Positions 33,824 to 43,879 of a stretch of 64,000 nucleotides of DNA are shown piece by piece (positions within the stretch are counted from its first letter, which is position 1; each line of letters begins with the position of its first letter). Under the pieces are notes generated by a model, which was not told where the DNA came from, did no database searches, and saw nothing but the letters and a program-made list of their open reading frames with translations. A program made the position numbers and the translations under genes. Origin of the DNA: Harmothoe impar (taxonomy: Eukaryota > Annelida > Polychaeta > Phyllodocida > Polynoidae); the NCBI GenBank assembly GCA_947462335.1, contig OX381713.1, positions 17,848,381 to 17,912,380 on the forward strand, in the 5' to 3' direction.

Positions 33824-33992
33824 CCCCACAGGCAGCCAGGCTTCTTCAGATCAGCACGTTTGCCCGTAGGGTAACGTGTTGATCAGTGGTGCCTAGGTCT
33901 GCCCGGCAGTACCTACACTATTGTTTACTTGCTGTGCTACTAAAAGCTCGGGTGAGTGAACCGTGAGGTTCACCTACGCCTGAGCTAACAGT

Positions 33993-36404
33993 ATGGCAGC
34001 CCGTGTAGATGGCAAATGCACGGCCCCGGAGAAGGCTGAGGCCTCCGACGGGGAAGACCGAGTTCTCGAGTCTGACACGGAAATGGACACTACCGGTGCT
34101 CCAACCGTCGGTCAAGGCTCGGCTTCGGTACCAGCAGAACCTAACCCTGAGGGGTCGGGTGATGTTGTTCCGAAAACAGAACCTGGTCTGGGTGGTAGTA
34201 ATACCAACCAGGAGGAGAACCCTGCTGGGGGATCTTCTCCGAAACCCGCCGGTGTAGTGGCACAAGAACCGACGGTCCCTGATGGTGATTCATCAGACGG
34301 GTCCACGGTTCGTGTCAAGACCAAACGGAAGCGGAAGCGTAAGAGGAGGATTGCATCTTCCCCTGAAACTCCTGCTACCGAAGAGGTCGCACCGACTGAG
34401 GCAGAAAGGCTCAAAGCTGTTGCTGATAGACTGTCCAAGGCGGAAGCCGAGGGATGGTCTGTCGCAGAGAGCAGGGCCAATCGCCGCCACCGCGCCAAGG
34501 CAGCGCATGTTCGTCTGAACCTGTGTCTCCGTGATGATGACCGGAAGAACCTGAGCCTTTCTGACTTAGTTCAGGAAAATGGCAAAATGGCTCTTCCTGC
34601 ACCTCACACGACCGAGGGTTCGGATGACGAAGACTGGTTGACAGGTGATTCCCACCCCATTGACTGGTACCTCGTGTACCTCAGGGCAGTGTTGGAAGGG
34701 AATAAACCTAACATCCACAGGTCATGCCGCCCCAAGCTGAAATATGCTTGGAAGAACTACGTGCCAGGGGATCCCTGCCCGTATGTTCGCTGTCAGCGCC
34801 TGAAAGGGGCTTCGACAGCCGCAAAACGGTGGCCGAACCTGTTCAAGTTTGCCCGTCATTTAGTAGAGAAGCACATGAATGTGCGTCCCTACTTGTACTG
34901 TGTGAGTGGGAGTACCTCTACTTCCTGCCCTGAGTACAGTGACGGGGAGCTATTCCGTTGCCAACGGAGGGCTGGTTTGGTAAGGCATCTTTGCGACAAT
35001 AAGGGCGTTCACAAGCGCACTATTAGTCGTGGAGTTGAGGCTGCACTGAAGGTTTGGGGGTGCCACAAACGTGTAGGAAATCTACAGTATAAGTGGCGAA
35101 CCAACAAACTTAAACAGTGGAATTACCTCTCGGAAGCTGACTGGGAGAGATTGTGTAAGGGCGCCAAGTGTGAACAAACCGATCTCGGGCCAGATACAGA
35201 AACTCCGATGCCCACTGTCAGAAAGGATACCCCTCCTAAGAAGAAAGATCTGAAAAGGGGCCGCCAGTCATCCAAAGATGATACCAAAGGTGGGCGTGAC
35301 CGTTCCCGCAGTGAACCTGCGAAGAAACGTGTCGCCACCGCCACGGTAACATCTGAGGTCGACCGTAGCCAAACCGTCGGTACCGTCACGGTATCTTCGG
35401 TTGCATTGCCCCCGGTTGCTGATCAACTGCCCAGGCAGGAGAGACAGAAACTGGGTGATGCACTGGCTATTGTTCAGAACTCTTTGGGTGACGAGCAGGC
35501 GGGTCAGGTTGCTGCTGACTATGTCAAGCAGTACAAGTGGAGCCAGAAGCAAAAGAAAGCTTCAGCTCCACAGGAGAGTGTCTCACCTGTCAGTGACGCT
35601 GAACAGGTAGAGGTACAACAGCCGGATGGGGCGTCAGCCCAGCCGACTGCTCCACGCCAGCACGGAGCAACCTCTGACCCCGCAAGGGATGACGAGGTGA
35701 CTCCAGTACCTGAGGACAGGGCTGTTGACGAAGGGCTAGCAGGGTTACCTGTGTTGCCTGGAGACGGTCCTGCTTATGACACTGGATTCTCTGACACTCT
35801 AGTCCCCGGATTTGAGTGCTACAGGGCTAAGATGGCTGAAAACGCAAGTAAGCTACTCCAGTTTCAGGTTTCTTTCTTGGAGAAGTCCTACTTTGAGCAG
35901 TACAAGTTGCTCAGAGAACAGGCTATCCGGGAAGGGAAAGCTTGGGTTGCTGAACGCACCAGAGTCCTTGCCGAGCGTGAGGCGAATCTGGATCAAGATC
36001 ATGCCCTCTGGAGGGCTACGATCGATCAGCTTGAATCAAGGTTGACAACTTGTGACGCCAAGTTCTTCCGACAGTTCGGGCTAAAGCTGACAGAGTGGGA
36101 GAGAACTGGTTTTCCAGATCTCCAGTCCAGGTTGGGGCTTGCCGCAAGGCCTGCTCCTCCTGTGACCCCGGTACTGTCAGTACACCCACCTAGGTATGAG
36201 ATGCCATTCTCTTTCATGGCACACTCTACCCGGGTGGTCAGTGGCGGGGAGCCTACTGCGGCGCCGAGTACCCTCTCGGTAGCCCCAGGTGGAGCCCTTC
36301 CTCTCCAGGTGGAGGCTGCTGTGGTTTACACCACGGAGGCCCCTCCTGGAGGAAGTCCTGATGGGGAAGGAAAGCCATCCGGCGGTGTCCCTATGGACAC
36401 CTAA
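33993..36404 (+). CDS. Retrotransposon ORF3: C2H2-like finger, basic, coiled-coil protein
   Basis: 803 codons, fully open, same strand as pol, behind its own promoter-like array. Order: acidic Ser/Pro/Gly-rich N terminus (1-105); nuclear-type basic block KRKRKRKRR (111-119) and RRHRAK (164-169); a Trp/Cys/His region (225-395). That region has two similar finger-like patterns: CPYVRC ... FARHLVEKH (C262, C267, H289, H294) and CPEYSDGELFRC ... LVRHLCDNKGVH (C312, C323, H332, H340). Then a Lys/Arg-rich linker (405-447), a Gln/Glu-rich region, a predicted coiled coil (about 610-685) and a Pro-rich C terminus. No signal peptide or membrane segment, so it is not an envelope protein. A nuclear nucleic-acid-binding accessory protein is my inference; I recognise no family. 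Confidence 0.75.
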   Translation: MAARVDGKCTAPEKAEASDGEDRVLESDTEMDTTGAPTVGQGSASVPAEPNPEGSGDVVPKTEPGLGGSNTNQEENPAGGSSPKPAGVVAQEPTVPDGDSSDGSTVRVKTKRKRKRKRRIASSPETPATEEVAPTEAERLKAVADRLSKAEAEGWSVAESRANRRHRAKAAHVRLNLCLRDDDRKNLSLSDLVQENGKMALPAPHTTEGSDDEDWLTGDSHPIDWYLVYLRAVLEGNKPNIHRSCRPKLKYAWKNYVPGDPCPYVRCQRLKGASTAAKRWPNLFKFARHLVEKHMNVRPYLYCVSGSTSTSCPEYSDGELFRCQRRAGLVRHLCDNKGVHKRTISRGVEAALKVWGCHKRVGNLQYKWRTNKLKQWNYLSEADWERLCKGAKCEQTDLGPDTETPMPTVRKDTPPKKKDLKRGRQSSKDDTKGGRDRSRSEPAKKRVATATVTSEVDRSQTVGTVTVSSVALPPVADQLPRQERQKLGDALAIVQNSLGDEQAGQVAADYVKQYKWSQKQKKASAPQESVSPVSDAEQVEVQQPDGASAQPTAPRQHGATSDPARDDEVTPVPEDRAVDEGLAGLPVLPGDGPAYDTGFSDTLVPGFECYRAKMAENASKLLQFQVSFLEKSYFEQYKLLREQAIREGKAWVAERTRVLAEREANLDQDHALWRATIDQLESRLTTCDAKFFRQFGLKLTEWERTGFPDLQSRLGLAARPAPPVTPVLSVHPPRYEMPFSFMAHSTRVVSGGEPTAAPSTLSVAPGGALPLQVEAAVVYTTEAPPGGSPDGEGKPSGGVPMDT

Positions 36405-37278
36405 GGATGGTCCCCTGTCAGGCCCTCTGGGGTGCACTGTTCCGCCCCTCGGAGGTAAAACTAAACCGTCGACGCAGCTACACGCCCCTGGACAACCGAA
36501 GCAGACCGACGGTGCTGTCGTGACTTAACCTAGTCTCTACTGCCACCACACTGGAAGCAGCCTGATGTCTTCAACCGTGGTTTACTACTAAGCCACAACC
36601 GTCGGTTCTCTACTACTGTCCAGGGCTCCTGATCCTGTGGTCACATTCTACTATTGTGACCTATGAACTATTATATGGATCATCCTCCTGTGATAATTAT
36701 TTATAGGGAGGCACGGACCTACCTTTTTATATTTATATTTCACAAGAGATGGAAGTACTATACCGGTACTGGACTCTATCCATCTCTACCACCATAAACT
36801 GCTAGGTACTGGAGTACCGCCCCTAATAAGGATGACGATCTATCCCACCTTATTTAGGATACGCTACTATGGATTTTTATATATAAAACTTTTCTTCGCC
36901 AAAGGAAGTGAGAGCTATTATAGTTCTATTATTTATATATAAGGACACTAACTCCACACGGATTCGCACCATTGCTGAATGTAGTAGGTGATGTGTTGAG
37001 TTTCCAAGGTGGTTATTTGGTGCCTTTACTTTTAACTGATACTAGTCTAGGACTATCAGTTGGACAGTTTTTATATCATGTGCCTACGGGACTATGGTTT
37101 GATACCAAAGACTATATTGTTGATATAAACTGTTATATACATGTTAACCTGGTTGTTCATGTATGTATGCCTGTTGTTACTATGAGTAGAAATGTTACTT
37201 GTTGATAAATAGATATACGTGGTATATAATGTATCCAAGAGGTATTATTATTATAAAACCAACCCTTCCTACATTCTT
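36405..37278 (+). other. Untranslated region between ORF3 and the polypurine tract
   Basis: About 870 bp without a credible ORF. It contains two copies of the element's recurrent octamer (36506 in reverse, 36598 forward). The last 400 bp are AT-rich. The 77-codon frame at 36972-37205 has no recognisable domain. Confidence 0.6.
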
Positions 37279-37289
37279 AAGGGGGGTAG
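37279..37289 (+). promoter_or_regulatory. Polypurine tract
   Basis: AAGGGGGGTAG directly precedes the 3' LTR, the position at which plus-strand DNA synthesis is primed. Confidence 0.75.
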
Positions 37290-37836
37290 TGTAACGGGTT
37301 GACTATAAAGTCTAACTGTTATTGTTGTATATCTATTGTATGTTGTATGATGTAAGACAACACGGTTCTATTGTGTTTAATAACGGTTTTATTCATCTAA
37401 CTAGTGTCGTCGGTTCGTTACATACACCGACTCCTCTAGTTCCGTTATCTATACGGTAGTGTACCGGTACCACCTTCGGTTACCGTCGGTAGTTGTTACA
37501 TAAGCATTTTACATAACTAAACCTAACAGGTGGCGCTGCTAGTACGGTCACGTGGCTATGCAGCGCTGTATATAAGACGGCTACTTCTCCATTGGAAGGC
37601 AGTCAGGTTTGGGACTGTCGTGACATGACCACCCTGTGCTCACGGGCTTAACTCTATGCTATAGGGTTGCCCCACTGTATTATATATCTGTTCTGATCTT
37701 GTATATCCGCTGGTTATACTTGTACTATAATACCCAAGAGTTACCTTTACAATAAAGTCGCCGTATATTAAAGTCTAATTTACCTTGTCTGGTTTTTGTA
37801 CTCAAGTGTTACATACGTAGTAAGAGACCAACTACA
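37290..37836 (+). repeat. 3' LTR
   Basis: 547 bp, same ends as the 5' LTR, three substitutions apart. It is followed by the ATAC target duplication. Confidence 0.95.
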
Positions 37837-37996
37837 ATACCAATGTGATACTGAGCTTTACATTTATCACAATGTTTTTAACATTGTGCTACACAGGTTA
37901 TGAAATATGCAAGAATGAGATTTTATTCCAAAGGCAAACCAAAGAGGCTTAGTCTCAGGCGCAGGCTAAATCCCAACATGATCAAATCAATGGCCC

Positions 37997-39390
37997 AGCC
38001 CAGTCAGCATTGGTTACTGGGGCCCATACGGGTCTTAAGGTGGGCCGTTAGGTGGGACCCACGTCCCTTAGTCCATATGGGGCCCACCACATTTTGTCCT
38101 GGGCTAATTGCTGGGACCAAGATGGGCTTGCCCAGATTTAAATTGAGCGTATCCACATGGGCTTTGGGCGGGGCCCATGTAGGCTTTTTTTCTTGCAGTT
38201 TGGGGGGGGGGAGGGGGAGGGGGGGTCATATAGCGTTGTAATCTCTACTGTAGGTTTTTGCTATTTTTTGATATCCCGATGTTATAGTCCATGTTCCAAC
38301 TAAGTTGGTTCCTCCTGGTAGGAATCTCTTTCTCTATCATTTAGAAGGTAGAGAAATGCATCCTTTAGCTGACTTACTTTTGGGCTGGACAATTCTTAAC
38401 ATGTGTGATGCAGCCAGCAGGCAGGCAGCCTGTGTGTGAGAGCTCAGTCAGTGACAGGATTATAATGTTGTTATTATATTCAGGTAACAGGTGTTTGTAT
38501 CAGGGTGCTGCTTATTTCCATATTCATGTTCAGAATGGGGTTATAAAGCATGGCATTCCAAGAATCTATTATGAAATCTGTTATATTCCCAACCATTCTG
38601 GAATTATTGAGAAACCATAAACTTTTGTAATCCAATTATAAAAAGCTCTGTGGAACATTAATGTGGGATCACTCTCAACGAGGACATCTAGTGGTTTGTT
38701 CAAGAACATGACTTGCCCACTTGACCCAGGTCCAGCCCAGATGAATCCCATCCATGAGAGGGAATGGGATTTGAAAAGTAGCCATGAAAGTTAAGTTGAG
38801 GGCCTGAGCCAAGAAAATTAGATGGCGGCTAACCCAAATGGGACCCACCTTACAGTACATTCAAAGCCTATTATAACGCCCACTGTTCCTTTAACCCACT
38901 TTGCCCAAGTCCATCCCAAGTGAAACCCATCCTGATATAACAACATCGCGACTTTACTTAAAAATGTTAATTTCAAAGAATTACTTCTAACGGACACAAA
39001 TTAAAGTATTCCAAATGTAGTTAAATGATTATATTTGAAGTTTGGTCTGTGGGCTGAGCCCAGCAGGGGCCCACCTAGTAGCCCGGGTTAACTCCAATAG
39101 AAATCCCAAGGAAGTCTAGCCCACATTAACTAGAGCCGGCCCGTGCAAAACCCACTTTGATGCAAAGTCATGAAAGTGGTACTTTAATTTATAATTTCTA
39201 AGAACAACCAAAGATGAGTATGTTTCAAAGTATGTACAACATATTTTAGGAAAAAATTGTTGGTGGGCTTGGCCCATCTGGACTCTTACTGGTAGCCCTG
39301 GACAAAAATGAGGAAAACCCAGATATGGGCAAACCCAGCAGGCCCAAGTAAAACACAAATGGGCCCCACATACCAATGTTATCTGGGAGG
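37997..39390. mobile_element. MITE with GGGGCCCA arms, copy 2 (about 1.4 kb)
   Basis: The left end has CAGCATTGGTTACTGGGGCC. The right end has TGGTAGCCCTGGACAAAAA, CCCAGATATGGGCAAACCC and GGGCCCCACATACCAATGTT. These are the same blocks as in 27725-28112. The interior is longer, with many GGGCCCA and TGGGCC words, plus a G-run near 38202. No ORF of note. Ends are approximate. Confidence 0.6.
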
Positions 39391-39510
39391 TTACACAAAG
39401 TGTGCCGATGGTTGCAATCGATAATTAACTTGATTATTGATAAAATTACAGCATCAAGTGGTCAAACTGTAATTTCATGAAGTAGAAGGCTCCGTCTTCA
39501 GGATACTTGA

Positions 39511-41069
39511 AGCTGTGTCTCACAAACTTGGGCCAATGTTTTTGTCTCTGACCAGGTGCCATCTCTGACCGGGTGCCATCTCTGACCGGGTGCCATCTCT
39601 GACTGGATGCCACCTCTGACCGGCCTAAATGGAAACGGTTTATCTAGGGCAGGTGTAGATAGAATTTGGTTGAAAAAGTTAATGGATGTTATTACTCTTT
39701 GAATTAGTAATTAGCCCATTTTTATCATCATCTGCCCTAAATAACTTGTTTTTATTCAGGCCTGTCAGAGATTGCACCCAGTCAGAGATGGCACCCGGTC
39801 AGAACCCTAGTAGCAAACACACTGTGGCCCCGGACGCGGCCAGACTGTGTTTGCAAGTCTGGCCCGGAGTGGGCTAACCGACGGGCTCCCGTCGGTTTAG
39901 GGCACTGGGCTTTGGTCTGGCCACGTGCGGGCTTCCCATGTTGGGCGCAGATCGGGTTTTGGACGGGAAGCCCAATTTGGGCTCAGATCAGTTTTTGGAC
40001 GGACTTCCCACTTTGGGCTCAGATTGGTTTTTGGACGGGCTGAAAGTTGGTTCAGATCGGTTTTTGGATGGGTTGAAAGCAGGCTCAGATCGGTTTTTGG
40101 ACGGGTTGAAAGCGGGCTCAGATCGGATAATTATGGGTTTTTAGAATCTATTCAATCATTCTCCAATGATTTCTTGTATTTGTTGAACCAGATATCCTAG
40201 GTCCTTCTAATCAACCCAAGGCATAATCATACTCTTCCTACCCAATAATGGAAGTATCAAGCAGGCCTATTATCATCAGGTTTTAGCCACATGCAGCATA
40301 GACAAGTGTCTATGGTGCACACTGGCCCTCAAAGCCATAGTTCATACCTACATGGGGCACATGAGTCTTATATTAAGCAGGTTGTAATCGGGGTTGTAAT
40401 GCCACAGAAATAGTGTTCACACTGGATAGCTGCTTAGAGAACCTCCTTTTCATCATTCAAATATATAGTCTATCTTATTTCCAAACTGTGAGAACATCTA
40501 TTTATTGTTTCCTATTCTACATCACTTTAACATTTTATTGTATTATTATGTAATGTCAATTTCATCTGGTTTTGTTGGAAAACTCTAGATATTGTATAGT
40601 AGTGACATCTGGTGTCAATCATCAGAACTACTAGACCAGTTGCCCTGTCCAAACCCAACCTCAGCCCTCATCGGCCCGGAGTGGGCTAACCGATGGGCGC
40701 CCGTTGGTTTAGGGCACTAGGTTTTGGTGTGGCCCCAAGTGGGCTGCCCGAATTGGTCTCAGAACGGGTTTTGGACGGGTTTCCTGTCATCTGGCCAACA
40801 TGAACCCAAAGCGGGTAGCCCTCTTTGAAACTGATCTGAGCCCAAATCGGGCAGCCCACTTTGAAACTGATCCGAGCCCAAAATGGGCAGCCCGATCGGG
40901 GCCACACTTCAGCCCAGCCATCTGCCCAACATGAAACCCAGCTCAGTTTTGCCCGACTTCAAACAGCAAATCCGAGCTAAAACCAAATTGGCCCCGTGCG
41001 GGCTTGCTACTAGGGAAATGGCACCTGGTCAGAGACCAAAACATTGGCCCAAGTTCGTGAGACACAGCC
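39511..41069. mobile_element. GGCTGTGTCTCACGA-type MITE, copy 2, itself interrupted
   Basis: The ends AGCTGTGTCTCACAAAC and GTTCGTGAGACACAGCC are flanked by TTGA on both sides (39507-39510 and 41070-41073), again a 4-bp duplication. Subterminal 17-bp units (TCTGACCGGGTGCCATC and the reverse) are present at both ends. It is longer than copy 1 because another element occupies 39805-41015. Confidence 0.8.
39805..41015. mobile_element. Nested element with CCCTAGTAGCAA ends
   Basis: The ends CCCTAGTAGCAA and TTGCTACTAGGG are perfect 12-bp inverted repeats. They sit inside the second GGCTGTG element, cutting its right subterminal array. Inside, about 39936-40128 holds five or six tandem units of GGTTTTTGGACGGG with GGGCTCAGATC. 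A block around GCCCGGAGTGGGCTAACCGA occurs twice (39858 and 40675). The middle (40150-40630) is unique. No gene. Confidence 0.7.
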
Positions 41070-41079
41070 TTGATTTTTC

Positions 41080-42545
41080 TTCTTTTAGCATCAGTATTTT
41101 CTGTATCTTAGATGTGAGCATTTACTGTACTAAACTACGACTTTCACATTTGCCAGATGTCAGACCACATGTTTCTAATACCTAGAATATTTGAAAGTAG
41201 GCATGCCTCATTCAATGGGTTTTCTGTACACAATGAACTATACATGGATCCTCTGTATGGTATTTATGAAGAAGTGAAAGTTCGAGGTTTATACATTTTT
41301 ATCTGGCTCAAAAGATGATAACATATTAGTAGATGTTTGATCGCAGGGGTCTTAGCTATAACTATCTACATTCTGTTGTGAATTATTATAAAGGTATTAT
41401 GGCTGTGGTATATATATATATATATATACCCAAAGCATGGGGCAAATGGCATTACTAACTTCACACTTTATCTCGCTGCATCACATGATCACATAAATGA
41501 TTCCACATAACACTTCAAATTGCTATAAGGACCATTTGGGTGTGCGTTTGTCGTTTTGCATGAGCACTATCCTTGCAAACAAGCAAATAAACCTGTGGAT
41601 GCATATAGGATCAACAACATGTATGGCTGAGACTACGGACCAACCTGAGCAATCACTAGTCTTGCTTGGTCCTGAGTAGTTTGGCAACGTTTTATAAGGC
41701 CCTAGGGTGACATAGATGTCTTGTACTTTAGACAAAGCAAACACCTTCCTAACACCGCCAGACAACATTATTTCTAGCATGAACCGTCCCTGTTTTGACT
41801 CTTAATTTCAATTAATTCACAGTGAACATAAATCTGTTAAATATTTCATCTCATAATACCTTCTATTGCACCATTCATGGTTCCCAAGCAATGAGTAACA
41901 GGAGCACTGGTAAGGACAAGTTAGTCTAATCTAAACAGGCCATTAAACATACCGGCACTCGTTTTAATTGAGAGGTCGTTCTGTGACCAAGATTCGAGTA
42001 CCTGGCTACTTTGGCTATACTACTCGGATGTATTACTTGTATCTGCTGTTTCTCCTATATGTATATTGCTACATGCAATGTGTAAACAACCAAACATATT
42101 CCCTTCCTGCCATACTGACCTTGCTTGCCATCGTAGAGCTTAGTGGGTCTCAGTTTATTTTGTTGTATGTTGTCTGTATCCTGCTCTGTAAGTTAGTTAT
42201 TTCACCAACATGGCATGGAACAGCTTCCAGACACCAAACCATATGTTTGTAAAATCTAGAATACTTGGAAGTAGGAATGCCTAGTCTAATGGGTAGGGAG
42301 GGTATCTATCATTGACTGATGGCCACCGTCCACTGGGCTCTAATCGGCCGAAGTTATATAGGAAATACGTGGGGTTAATCGGCCGAAGTTCCCCACTTGA
42401 CTGTGGCCATAACCATAATACCCCCCTCTATTATATCTATGCCAGGGACAGATACAGATCTGGGTCATCAGCACATACGTCTTGGGGACGCAGAATTGTC
42501 CTTTATTTACAGGGCCCTAGGGTTAGATGATAGTAAGTACATATA
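41080..42545. other. No gene; short dispersed duplicates
   Basis: About 60 bp at 41165-41220 recur at 42238-42295 (CTAGAATA, GAAAGTAGG or GGAAGTAGG, AATGCCT, TAATGGG). A short TA run lies at 41411-41430. TAAACAGGCCATTAA at 41932 matches 20250. No supported ORF. Confidence 0.45.

Positions 42546-42548
<3 letters not shown>

Positions 42549-42612
<64 letters not shown>
42549..42612. repeat. (TA)n microsatellite, left
   Basis: About 32 TA units. It ends exactly where the inverted-repeat element 42613-43226 begins. The open frames here (poly Tyr-Ile) are artefacts. Confidence 0.9.
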
Positions 42613-42615
<3 letters not shown>

Positions 42616-43226
42616 GACAGTCGAGGGAAAAGGGTCCTCCAAGGTAAAAGGTCAATAATAATATTGACGTCATCAGCTTTCCAGTGATATATTTTATTAG
42701 CAGGTACCACCTATAGTTTTCGAGTAATGGCTCTCTGAATATGAGTGGTCACTGTCCAATCTCAAACCTCAATAAGCTCTATCTTACTTTGCTTAAATAG
42801 AGATATTGCTATCTAATTAGCATAATTATGCTAATTACCAAATATTCAAACTTTTTCAAACATTTGGTCACAGTCTTTTATCTAAAAATGGTATTTACAT
42901 TCTGTTTTCAACACAAAAATCCTTGTTGGGCCTTCTATCAGTCAAATTTTTAAAATTTTCGATTTAGAATGAAAATCATGTTTCCATGGCAACCAACAAG
43001 TGCAAAACCACCAATTTAGGCCCAAAAACGTTCTTTTCCATCCCAAATATGGAATGTTTTCACCAAAGATGGAATCTTCTAATGCGGCCTATCATATTCT
43101 ACATAAAAAAGTAGTATAGATAGGTTTTTACTATATTTTGGTTATTTTTGGCTATATGGAGCCCCCTGGTGGCCCAAATTGGTACTAAAAATCCCGCACG
43201 GAGGTCCCTTTTCCCTTGTTGATCCA
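42613..43226. mobile_element. Inverted-repeat element bounded by TA microsatellites
   Basis: The left end GTGGACAGTCGAGGGAAAAG mirrors the right end CTTTTCCCTTGTTGATCCAC. CCTCC and GGAGG extend the arms inward. Both ends merge into (TA)n runs. No ORF. Confidence 0.6.
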
Positions 43227-43235
43227 CATATATAT

Positions 43236-43293
<58 letters not shown>
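43227..43293. repeat. (TA)n microsatellite, right
   Basis: TA run with one ACACACA interruption, starting at the right end of the inverted-repeat element. Confidence 0.9.
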
Positions 43294-43295
<2 letters not shown>

Positions 43296-43346
43296 TCTAC
43301 TTTAGACACGACTGGGCAAGCACCCTAGCTCCTCCAGATAACCCTG

Positions 43347-43871
43347 TAAAGGGGTGCCTCCACCAAAGACCGTCCATCCAGTACAGTCCAAAATGGACGG
43401 ATTGGTGGACGGATTGATGGACGGAATCCGTCCGGCCATTCCGGCCATCAATCCGTCCAGTTTTTTACCAATCCGTCCAGTTTTTTACCTCAAACTGGAG
43501 GGATTGATGGACGGATTGATGGACAGAATGGACGGACGGGAATATCAATTTTTTTTTATATTTCCGTCCGTCCATTTTTCTACAGAATCCGTCCATTTTT
43601 TGGTCATTTTGGGTCATCTGTGATGGACGGAATGGACGGATTGATGGACGGATTGATGGACGGAATCTGTCCTGCCCTTCTGTCCATCAATCCGTCCAGT
43701 TTTTGACCAAAAACTAGACGGATTTGATGGAAGGATGGACGGACGGACCTTGGTGGAAGTGGTTCTGGTCCTTCCGTCCATCAAATCCGTCCAGCTTTGG
43801 TAAAAAAATGCTTTTTTGGACGGATTTGATGGACGGACGGATGGACGGTCTTTGGTAGAGGCACCCCTTAA
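43347..43871. mobile_element. GGACGGA-rich inverted-repeat element, copy 2
   Basis: The ends GGGGTGCCTCCACCAAAGAC and the complement (GTCTTTGGTAGAGGCACCCC) flank repeats of GGACGGATTGATGG. Left flank TAAA, right flank TTAA. It is 525 bp and the same family as 7351-7966, including the internal block TTTCCGTCCGTCCATTTTTC. The 89-codon frame is not a gene. Confidence 0.8.
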
Positions 43872-43879
43872 CTGATATG

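Larger units (their letters stand above)
20513..37836 (+). mobile_element. Ty3/Gypsy LTR retrotransposon with an extra third ORF, interrupted by DNA transposons
   Basis: Two 547-bp LTRs with TG...CA ends bound the element. They differ at three positions by eye, so the insertion is young. ATAC flanks it (20509-20512 and 37837-37840). The order LTR, primer site, gag with zinc knuckle, protease, RT, RNase H, integrase is that of Ty3/Gypsy. A further 803-codon ORF follows pol. Three insertions in pol (24917-30322, 32304-32505, 32708-32966) account for nearly 5.9 kb; without them the element is about 11.4 kb, long for the group. No envelope-like protein with signal peptide and membrane anchor is seen. 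Confidence 0.95.

Noticed and set aside
33993..36404. ORF3 as an envelope gene of an errantivirus-like element
   Set aside because: No signal peptide, no hydrophobic fusion or membrane segment, and strongly nuclear-type basic blocks.
42397..42710. Frames with long Tyr-Ile runs on both strands
   Set aside because: (TA)n microsatellite translation.
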